From: Tillandsia leiboldiana
Lineage: Eukaryota > Streptophyta > Magnoliopsida > Poales > Bromeliaceae
Direction of reading: 5' to 3'
Assembly (NCBI GenBank): GCA_029204045.2
Contig: CM055065.1
Location: 9,492,521 to 9,556,520 of the forward strand
DNA: 64,000 nucleotides
This document shows, one piece after another, positions 53,588 through 62,192 of this stretch (position 1 is its first letter; the number at the start of each line of letters is the position of its first letter). The position numbers and the translations under genes are program-made. The notes under the pieces were generated by a model. That model had not been told where the DNA came from. It saw only the letters and a program-made list of their open reading frames with translations, and ran no database searches.

Positions 53588-55042
53588 ATGGTGATCACTT
53601 GGATTATTTTCCTACTTGCTGCTATGGTACATACGAGAGACACTGTCAAGCCCAAGAGGGCTAAGAAGGCTAAGAAAGCGAAGAAAGCTAAAGATGATTC
53701 CGATACAGAATCTGAAATGGAATCAATTAATTGGGATGAACTGCAAGTTGAAGCAGCGACTGTTCCGACTGCTTCAAAGGGAAAAGCACCTGCAGAAACA
53801 TCGAAGGCTCCGCCCACTGCTGCTGAGAAAGGCAAAGCTCCAATGGAAGAAACTTCTGGGAAGACAAGAAGAAAAAGTGTTGCTCGCAAAAGAGGGAGTG
53901 CACAAGGAATCTCCATTGAGCAACCAGCTGATAGGCAAGCACCTCCACAAGACTTTGTCAGCTCGGCTAGAATAAAGGATTTTGAAAACAGAGAATGCAT
54001 TGGAGAAAGGCATGTTGATGTAAAAGCCTTAAAGCAGCGTTCTCGGACGTTTGGGACTTTGTTTGACCAGATAGGTCTTGCTTCCATTTGCGATTTCCCG
54101 GAGACCACTGGGTATTGTCTTCACTCAGTGAGGATGTTTTATCAGAATGCCTGCTATCTAGTTGATCAGGATAGCGGGCGTCGGGATTTTCAAACATTAG
54201 TCAAGAATGTCAGAATTAAAGTAACGCCTCAGCTAATTGGAGAAGTATTAGGGATGGACGCCCGAGCCGATGGCACTCATTACCTGAAGAATCAAGTCTT
54301 CAACACCTACTCCTGGAGAGTGGTAGTTGATGGAATCTGTGTTCCAAATACTCGGTCGACAGGAAACTCCGTTTTCTCGAAAGAACTACGACCAGAGTAC
54401 CGCCTCTTAAACCTCATTGTTTGTTACAATGTTATTCCAAACATGAACACAAAGGTTCTTCGGTGGGAAAGAATGATATTCCTTTATCTACTTGGAAACC
54501 CCACAGCAGCAATGGGAGCTAACTTAAACATTCCCTACGTCATCTGGTCAAGGATGGCACGATATGTGGAGCAAGCTCATCCGTCAGAGAGACTACCTTA
54601 TCCAATGATCATCATGCGCATTCTTCGCAAATTTAAAGCTGACACAAATGCGAGTTCCTATCTGCACAGTCTAGGAACGATCAATGACACAACAATTGTA
54701 AAGTCTCTTTCGACGAAGCCAGATGAACCTTTCATACCTCTTCACCGGCAACGAGCACAACAACAACAAGCAACAACCTCTGCACCAGCAGCAGCTCCTC
54801 CAGTCCAACCAGCACCTCCGGCACAACAAGCACCGCAATCAACTTCTGATGATGATGCATCTGTTACCTCAATCTATAAAGAACAGCAAAGGCTCTCCAA
54901 CGAGCAAGAACGTATATCAAATGAACTAATTGAGGTAAAGGAAGAAATAAAGAAGGTAAACAAGAATCAATCATCAATGAACAAGCGATTAAAGAAGATA
55001 TTCCAAATTCTCGGCTGTATCAGTTCAGACGAGTCTGAATAA
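53588..55042 (+). CDS. Sirevirus env-like protein (SireC), intact ORF
   Basis: 484 residues, third ORF of the element. The N terminus has a short hydrophobic stretch (VITWIIFLLAAMV, residues 2-14) that could be a signal or membrane segment, then a Lys-rich patch (KPKRAKKAKKAKKAK). Next is an acidic/Pro/Ala-rich linker to ~120. A conserved globular region at ~120-390 (ARIKDFENRECIGERHV, ETTGYCLHSVRMFY, RWERMIFLYLLGN) resembles what I know as the putative plant transposon protein domain found in such third ORFs. A Gln/Pro/Ala-rich linker and a C-terminal coiled coil (~425-475) follow. Function is unknown; env-like is the usual label and infectivity has not been shown for such proteins as far as I know. 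It is open although gag and pol of the same copy are dead. Confidence 0.82.
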   Translation: MVITWIIFLLAAMVHTRDTVKPKRAKKAKKAKKAKDDSDTESEMESINWDELQVEAATVPTASKGKAPAETSKAPPTAAEKGKAPMEETSGKTRRKSVARKRGSAQGISIEQPADRQAPPQDFVSSARIKDFENRECIGERHVDVKALKQRSRTFGTLFDQIGLASICDFPETTGYCLHSVRMFYQNACYLVDQDSGRRDFQTLVKNVRIKVTPQLIGEVLGMDARADGTHYLKNQVFNTYSWRVVVDGICVPNTRSTGNSVFSKELRPEYRLLNLIVCYNVIPNMNTKVLRWERMIFLYLLGNPTAAMGANLNIPYVIWSRMARYVEQAHPSERLPYPMIIMRILRKFKADTNASSYLHSLGTINDTTIVKSLSTKPDEPFIPLHRQRAQQQQATTSAPAAAPPVQPAPPAQQAPQSTSDDDASVTSIYKEQQRLSNEQERISNELIEVKEEIKKVNKNQSSMNKRLKKIFQILGCISSDESE

Positions 55043-55813
55043 TCCGTATCCTTCCAATTTCTGTTTATTATGCATATGTTTAAATCCTTCTTTTGTGCAG
55101 GTTTTTAAGTTTTAATTTTAGTCTTTAGTTCTCCAACTTGAACTGTTAACCATTCTCTCCACTTCTGTAATCTTTGGCTTTGTTTGTGACAAAAAGGGGG
55201 AGAGAGTTTAGAGGGAACTTGAACAATGACAATGAACTTGAACAATGATGTGATGTGAACATCAAGGTAAGTGAACATCAAGGGAACTTGAACAATGATG
55301 AACAATGCTGATGTGAAAATTTTGTATACATCAAGGTAAGTATCACTTCAACTTCAACTTTGGTTTTCATCTTGTGATTGTTTGCATGTCTCTACTAACT
55401 ATTCGACTAACTATTTGGGCATGTAATATGACTAACAAGTTGATGTTGGACTAACACTTTGTGGCATTTGGTTTTTGATTGCATAGAAGATATGTTGGTT
55501 TTTGACTATGATTCTTTTACATATCTGAATTCTCAAATGTCATGATGATCAGATAAACTCTATCTCTGTACTAGGTTTTGTATGCTAAATATTCTTGAGG
55601 TATCTAACGATCTCTTTCTTGTCAAGAATGATTTCTTTGTGCAGAGAGTACAGATGTCTAAGTCTAGAGTCTGTTTTAGGAGTTTATCTCATGTTTTTAA
55701 ATTTTTGGATCTCCATTGTAAATTTTTGTTGTATGGTGATAGCAACAAAAATATCTTTTTGAATTTTCTTTAGTGGATCTGTGTTTTGTCACGAAACCGC
55801 CAAAGGGGGAGAT
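55043..55813 (+). other. SireC 3' non-coding region with two polypurine tracts
   Basis: A first purine tract (AAAAAGGGGGAGAGAG) lies at 55191-55206, about 150 bp after the env-like stop. Short AACTTGAACAATGATG-type repeats are at 55211-55330, then the CTAACTATTTGGGCATGTAA motif. The main polypurine tract (CCAAAGGGGGAGAT) is at 55800-55813. No gene is seen. Confidence 0.7.
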
Positions 55814-57174
55814 TGTTACGGAATTTGAGTTGGCGTAGTTTCGTGAAAGTCTCAAGTCTTGAAGATTGAAGGTGAAGAAAAGTTGGATCATTTAACTCAA
55901 TCTCAAGAAAGAAGAATTCAAAAGGATCAGGTATGTTTAACTAAAGATTTTGTGTGATCCGAATACTTCTTGTAGTGTAGAAACACTTGGAAGAATCTTT
56001 CATTGCATAATAATCAAAAACTGGACTTAGGACATGTTCAGGATCCGGATCAGGTTGTTCGATACGGATCCCGAAGGTGGTTCGTTCATACACCAGTTCA
56101 ATCCGGATCGTAGCCTCTCTTGATCCGGATCCCGAACACTGAGTTTACCATCTTCCTTGAACGATCCGGATCAGGCTTCGCAATCCGGATCCCGAACGTT
56201 GATGTTTGGTGAACTGTATGAACGATCCGGATCAAGCACTTCGATCCGGATCCCGAACCTTCGTTTTTCTGGAATTGCCTGACTCGTTACGACGATCCGG
56301 ATCACAGCTAATCCGATCCGGATCGCCGTCCGTAAAATTTCCAGAAATGTTAGGTTTTTGATTCTTATCTCCTTCCTAGGGTTTCTAACCTATAAATAGA
56401 CCCTATGACTCTTTTTCTAGGGTTAATCCAAAAAGAGGCCGAAAATCCAAATAGCCGTCATTTTCATATATCATCTTTTACGGCTCTAGATCCACATATA
56501 GAGAAGAAAGGAAATCATTAGAGAATACTCTATGTTTCTTCATCTATAATTGATTAGTTTGATTCTAGGTTTTCATACTCACATCTTGAGTTGAATCAAA
56601 CTAATGAATACTTAGATGGTATTTCCGATCTATCTTTGATCTAAGTATTCGGCGGATCATCACCACCAAAAACAACGATTTACCCTAAAAATCGGCGTGT
56701 GGATTCGCGTGTCCTTGTGGATTCAAGGTTCAACCGCTCTCGTGGATTCGGAGCGAGGCACATTCGTGGATTCGAAGGGTGCTATTGGGTGAAGACCGTG
56801 GATTCGGTCGGACGTCGTGGATTCGACGTTGGACGCCGTGGATTCGGCGTTGGGCGCAGATCGTGGATTCGAGAAGCGTCGTGGAGCGAGCGGAGAAGAT
56901 CCTCTAGGAGCGTATGGAAAAGGTTGAGTCGTAAGTGTGTACGGTAAATCACCTTGTACGTGTTTTAATTCTAGTGGATTTCTGCCGTGTTATCGGTGCC
57001 GTGGTTTTTTACTCCGGTGATGGAGTTTTCCACGTAAAAATCTTGCGTATTATTTTTATTTCCGCATTGGGTTTTTATCGCAACGATTTTTGAGTGTTTA
57101 TACGTTTACACCTATTCACCCCCCTCTAGGTGTTTTTTTCCCCTATTTAGATCCGTATTACATATAACCCAACA
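55814..57174 (+). repeat. 3' LTR of SireC
   Basis: 1361 bp, TGTTACGG...ACCCAACA. It contains a long GATCCGGATC palindrome array (56041-56330), TATA box (56391-56398) and eight TGGATT-loop hairpins (56693-56885). Its end abuts the truncated SireD LTR directly. Confidence 0.9.
56041..56330. promoter_or_regulatory. GATCCGGATC palindrome array in U3 of SireC 3' LTR
   Basis: About ten GATCCGGATC-type palindromes (some with one change), often alternating as palindrome then palindrome plus CCGAAC. The array stops about 60 bp before the TATA box. SireD has the same at 57905-58200 on the minus strand; SireA and SireB carry AGTCCGGACC variants. Confidence 0.7.
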
Positions 57175-58419
57175 TATAAAACCCAATGCGGAAAAATAAA
57201 TAACACGCAGAGATTTTTACGTGGAAAACTCCAAACCGGAGTAAAAAACCACGGGACCAATCACACGGTGAAATCCACTAGAATTAAACACGTACAATGT
57301 GATATACCGTACTCACAGATGACTCAACCTTTTCCATACGCTCCTAGTTGATCTTCTCCGCTCGCTCCACGACGCTTCTCGAATCCACGATCTGCGCCCA
57401 ACGCCGAATCCACAGCGTCCAACGTCGAGTCCATGACGTCCGACCGAATCCACGGTCTTCACCCAGTAGCACGCTTCGAATCCACGAACGTACCTCACTC
57501 CGAATCCACGAGAGCGGTAGCACCTTGAATCCACAACGCCACGCGAGTCCACGCGCCGATTTGGGATAAATCGTTGATTTTTGGATGGTGATGATCCGCC
57601 GAATACTTAGATTAGAAATAGATCGAAAATACCATCTAAGTATTCATTGATTTGATTCTACTCAAAATGTGAGTATGAAAACCTAGAATCAAATCAATCA
57701 ATATAGATGAAGAAACATAAGATTAAATCTCTTGATTTCCTTTCTTCTCTATATGTGGATCTTAGGCCGTATATAAGATTATATTTGATTATGACGGCTA
57801 TTTGGATTAACCCTAGAAAAAGAATCATAGGGTCTATTTATAGGTTAGAAACCCTTGGAAAAAGATAAGGATCAAAAACTATCCTTTTCTGGAATTTTAC
57901 ATGACGACGATCCAGATCGGAGTTCGGCGATCCGGATTGCAGTAGCGAGAAAAACAGTTTCCAGAAAAACGAAGGTTCGGGATCCGGATCGAAGTGCCTG
58001 ATCCGGATCGTTCATACAGTTTCACCAAACACCAACGTTCGGGATCCGGATTGGAAAGCCTGATCCGGATCGTTCATAAAACTTGGTAATACAAGTGTTC
58101 GGGATCCGGATCAAAAGTGGCTACGATCCGGATCGAACTTGTGTATGAACGAACAACCTTCGGGATCCGGATTGAAGAGCCTGATCCGGATCCTGAACAT
58201 GTCCCATGTCCAGTTTTTGATATTTATGCAATCACAAGTTCATCCAAGTGTTTCTACACTATAAGAAGTATTCGGATCACCAAAGATATTAAGTTAAACA
58301 TACCTGATCCTTTTGAATTCTTCTTTCTTGAGATTGAGTTATATGATCCAACCTTCTTTACCTTCAATCTTCAAGACTTAACCGAATTCACGAAATACGC
58401 CAACTTAAATTCCGTAACA
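57175..58419 (-). repeat. 3' LTR of SireD (3' end missing)
   Basis: On the minus strand it starts TGTTACGGAATTT at 58419. It carries the palindrome array (57905-58200), TATA box (57835-57842) and hairpins (57362-57560), and stops at 57175 in the sequence matching 57063-57078 of the SireC LTR. Confidence 0.88.
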
Positions 58420-59116
58420 ATCTCCCCCTTTGGCGGTTTCGTGACAAAACATAGATCCACTCAAGAAAATTCAAAAAGATATTTTTGTTGCTATCACCAT
58501 ACAACAAAAATTTACAATTGAGATCAAAAATAAAATACATGAGTTAAACTCCTAAAACAGACTCTAGACTTAGACATCTGTACTCTCTGCAAAAGAAATC
58601 ATTCTTGACAAAAGAAATCGTTAGATACCTCAAGAATTTTATATCATTCAAAAACCACATACAGAGATGAAGTTTATACTCATTTATACTTACCATGACA
58701 TTTATACATTCAGATATGTAATTTGATCATAGTTAAAACACCAACATATCTTTTATGCAATCAAAATCCAAATGTCATGTTAGTGAACATCAACTTGTTA
58801 GTTATATTACATGCCCAAATAGTTAGTCGAATAGTTAGTCGAGGCATGCATTCAAACCAAATACAAAACCAAAAGTTGAAGTTCTACTTACCTTTCAAGT
58901 TGAGGTTATACTTACCTCTATAGTTTCAAGTTTCTCACAAACATTGTATCATTGTTTATACTTCTCTCTCCCCCTTTTTGTCACAAAAGTTAGCCAAAAA
59001 AAAATACCAAAATGGAGAGAATAGTTAACAGTTCAAGTACCAAAAGTGTGAGAACTAAAACGAAAAACTAAAATCTTAAACACCTGCACAAAGAAAAGAT
59101 TAAAAATCGATAAAAA
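58420..59116 (-). other. SireD 3' non-coding region with two polypurine tracts
   Basis: The main polypurine tract (minus-strand CAAAGGGGGAGAT) is at 58420-58433. The second (CAAAAAGGGGGAGAGAG) is at 58963-58980, close to the env-like stop. The TAACTATTTGGGCATGTAA motif lies between them. No gene is seen. Confidence 0.7.
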
Positions 59117-60562
59117 TTAGTCAGATTCATCTGAACTGATGCAGCCGAGTTTTTGGAAGATTTTCTTTAACCTTTTGTTCATGGATGACTGCTTCTTATT
59201 TACCTTCTTTATTTCTTCCTTTACCTCAATAAGTTCATTTGATAGACGTTCTTGCTCGTTGGAGAGCCTTTGCTGTTCTTTATAGATTGAGGTAACTGAT
59301 GCGTCATCATCAGAAGTTGATGGAGGTGCTCGTTGTGCTGCAAGTGCTTGTTGGACTGGAGGAGTTGCTGCCGGTGCAGAGGTTGTCGCTTGTTGTTGTT
59401 GTGCTCGTTGTCGGTGAGGAGGTAATATGGGCTCATCTGGCTTTGTCGAGAGAAACTTTACAACTGTTGTTTCATTGATCGTTCCTAAACTGTGCATGTA
59501 GGAACTCGCACTTGTGTCAGCTTTAAATTTGCGAAGTATGCGCATAATGATCATTGGAAAAGGTAGTCTCTCTGAAGGGTGAGCATGTTCCACATAGCGT
59601 GCCATCCTCGCCCAGATGACGTAAGGAATGTTTAAGTTTCCTCCCATTGCTGCTGTGGGGTTTCCAAGAAGATAGAGGAACAACATCCGATCCCACCGAA
59701 GAACCTTTGTATTCATATTGGGAAGGACGTTATAGCAGATAATGAAGTTCAAAAAGCGAAACTCTGGTCGAAGTTCCTTTGAGAAAACGGAGTTTCCTAT
59801 CGACCGAGTATCTGGAAGACAGATTCCATCAACTACCACTCTCCAGGAGTTGGTGTTGAAGACTTGATTCTTCAGATAATGAGCCCCATCAGCTCTGGCC
59901 ATCATTCCTAATACCTCTCCAATCAGTTGAGGGGTTACTTTAATCTTAACATTCTTGACCAATGTTTGAAAGTCTCGACGTCCGCTCTCCTGATCAATTA
60001 GATAGCAAGCATTTTGATAGAACATCCTCACTGAGTGAAGACAATACCCAGTGGTCTCGGGGAAATCGCAAATGGGAGCAAGACCTATCTGGTCATACAG
60101 AGTCCCAAATGGCGGAGATCGTTCCTTCAAGGCTTTGACATTAACATGCCTTTCGCCAATGCATTCCCTGTTCTCAAAGTCCTTTATCCTAGCAGAGCTG
60201 ATAAAGTCTTGTGGAGGAGGCTGGCTATCAACTGGTTGCTCAATGGAAATTCCTTGAGCACTCCCTCTTTTCCGAGCAACACTTTTTCTTTTCGTTTTCA
60301 AGAGAGTTTCTTCCATTGGAGCTTTCCCCTTTTCAGCAGCAGTAGGCGGAGCCTTTGACGTTTCCGCAAGCGCTTTTCCTTTTGAAGTAGTGGGAACAGT
60401 TGTTGCTTCAACTTGAAGCTCATCCCAATCGATTGATTCCGTCTCAGATTCAGTATCGGAATCATCCTTAGCTTTCTTCGCTTTCTTAGCCCTCTTGGGC
60501 TTGACAGTGTCTCTCGTATGTACCATAGCAGCCAGAAGAAAAATGATCCATGTGATCACCAT
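59117..60562 (-). CDS. Sirevirus env-like protein (SireD), intact ORF
   Basis: 481 residues, co-linear with the SireC protein over its full length with mostly conservative changes. The basic patch is one KAK repeat shorter. It has the same hydrophobic start, Lys-rich patch, linker, central conserved region (ARIKDFENRECIGERHV, ETTGYCLHSVRMFY) and C-terminal coiled coil (QRLSNEQERLSNELIEVKEE). The ATG at 60562 is 28 bp after the intron acceptor. Two open copies in elements of differing decay argue that this ORF was under selection when the elements were active. The molecular function is unknown. Confidence 0.83.
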   Translation of the reverse strand: MVITWIIFLLAAMVHTRDTVKPKRAKKAKKAKDDSDTESETESIDWDELQVEATTVPTTSKGKALAETSKAPPTAAEKGKAPMEETLLKTKRKSVARKRGSAQGISIEQPVDSQPPPQDFISSARIKDFENRECIGERHVNVKALKERSPPFGTLYDQIGLAPICDFPETTGYCLHSVRMFYQNACYLIDQESGRRDFQTLVKNVKIKVTPQLIGEVLGMMARADGAHYLKNQVFNTNSWRVVVDGICLPDTRSIGNSVFSKELRPEFRFLNFIICYNVLPNMNTKVLRWDRMLFLYLLGNPTAAMGGNLNIPYVIWARMARYVEHAHPSERLPFPMIIMRILRKFKADTSASSYMHSLGTINETTVVKFLSTKPDEPILPPHRQRAQQQQATTSAPAATPPVQQALAAQRAPPSTSDDDASVTSIYKEQQRLSNEQERLSNELIEVKEEIKKVNKKQSSMNKRLKKIFQKLGCISSDESD

Positions 60563-60590
60563 TGCTATTGGTTTCTTGTGAAAAGAAATC

Positions 60591-60972
60591 CTGTGAGCAA
60601 CAACTCAAGAACACGAAAAATTGTTAATTTTCAAAAATTTGAAAAATTGTACCCAAACAATCATTATCGTGTAGAGAGACTAAGAATCAAATTAGTTTTG
60701 CAAAAAGAATTTTAAAAATAGATCAATCGCATGATTTTCGAAAATTCCCATTATATGCCCTAAAACTGAAATTTTTGAAATCGAAGCCCAAAAATTCGTT
60801 TATCTTGAGAATACCTAGCATATAATCAAAACTAATCTACCCAGAGTTCTTATTTCAAAAGAAATTTGATCAAAAACCATCCACAAACGAAATAGATACA
60901 AGAATTTCATCACGTTTTGAGGAGGAATATGAAAAACTGTGAAAAACCGAGATTTTGATCAATAAAACTTAC
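60591..60972 (-). other. Probable 5'-UTR intron of env-like gene (SireD)
   Basis: Minus-strand donor CAA|GTAAGT (60972), acceptor TTGTTGCTCACAG (60591); 382 bp. Same position and near-equal length as in SireB and SireC. Confidence 0.55.
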
Positions 60973-61087
60973 TTGAAGACGAAGAACTTGAGTTTGAAAG
61001 CATCCAAGATGGATGAATTCTAGAGAGAGAAGCTCTGGAAACTTTGGAACAAAAGATTGGAGTAAAAGAAAGCAAAACCCTTTTGTT

Positions 61088-61262
61088 CTATATAAAACCC
61101 TAGCCGCGATCCGGATCATTTCGTGATTTCGATCCGGATCGGCTACCCGCAGAGAAAATCTGCGTTCGGGATCCGGATCGGCAAGTCCAATCCGGATCGT
61201 CTGCCCGCAGAAGAATATCTGCGTTCGGGATCCGGATCGGCAGGTCCAATCCGGATCGGCTC
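61088..61262 (-). promoter_or_regulatory. Internal promoter candidate of env-like gene (SireD)
   Basis: Palindrome array (GATCCGGATC and GATCCGGATT, 61106-61262) followed on the minus strand by TTTATATAG at about 61088-61097. The layout equals SireC 52894-53062. Confidence 0.6.
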
Positions 61263-61595
61263 CAACTTTTTCTTTAAAAAATTTAGAAAAATTCTAGAAA
61301 AACCAGAAAAAGATTGTAAGCACTTTTGTGTATCAACTTTAAATAAAAATCATCGTTTCATACAACAAGAAATAGATTATGCCAAATCTATCAATAACAT
61401 CCAACAAATGAAACGAAAATTTATAAAAATTAAATCCCTTAAAGTTGAACAACTTCAATTACATCTAACTTGATCTTATGAGTAATGCCTTTATCAAATC
61501 ATCAATTCGGTAAAGAAATTGAAATACAAAAATCAATAGATGTCTGAAATCCCAAATATGGTAGATAATTTATCTAGACAATCTGTTGAAGAGAG

Positions 61596-61829
61596 TGGCT
61601 CTTTGAGCATCTTTCATTAAAAATCCACCTTATACCAACCTTGAAATTTTGACAGAGTCAAGTATTTCAACATGCATTTTATTTAATCAAACTTGAAAAA
61701 CCTTCCTTGGTATACATGTGGTAGCTGCACACAGTACTCGGACGACCGAGGTGGTAGCTCTTTCCTCCATGTGGTGGTAGTTTTCACACTCCTCATTGGG
61801 ATGTAACTCTTTCCACATATTTTGAGCAT
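61596..61829 (-). other. Conserved post-pol non-coding block, SireD copy
   Basis: Same block as 52323-52556, with the GGAAAGAG repeats and GCTC-AAA-GAGC hairpin. It lies between the pol stop (62193) and the env-like promoter. Confidence 0.6.
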
Positions 61830-62192
61830 AATACTTTTTCTTTGACTCCCCCTCAATTGGCTATCAATTATTTAAGATATAAAGTATTCAACCAAACATT
61901 GATCTCGATTTCATACTTGACTAAATAGTCAAATAAGATAATAACTATACCAAGAGATCATTGAGAGAGAAATTGACTTTGATCAAAACAAAGATGAGTT
62001 AATTGACATAAATGATCATTGCATCAAATGAAATATTATGATATCCAAAGCATAATAGATTTCTAAATATATAAAAGGATGAAGTTAAAGTCAATAACAA
62101 CTAATGCTCAATTAATATTCTATGTCTAAGCATAGATGATGAACAAAAACACAAAAACAAAACCTAACCTAAGCAAGAGTTTAAAAAAGAGG

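Larger units (their letters stand above)
46637..57174 (+). mobile_element. SireC: Sirevirus copia element with env-like gene, 5' LTR truncated
   Basis: The order is partial 5' LTR, primer binding site, gag, truncated pol, post-pol block, env-like promoter, intron, env-like ORF, polypurine tract and 3' LTR. Compared with the 3' LTR, the first ~620 bp of the 5' LTR are missing. Protease and the integrase N terminus are deleted between gag and pol. Gag and pol each have in-frame stops, while the env-like ORF is open. No target duplication can be checked because the 5' end is lost and the 3' end abuts SireD. Confidence 0.9.
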
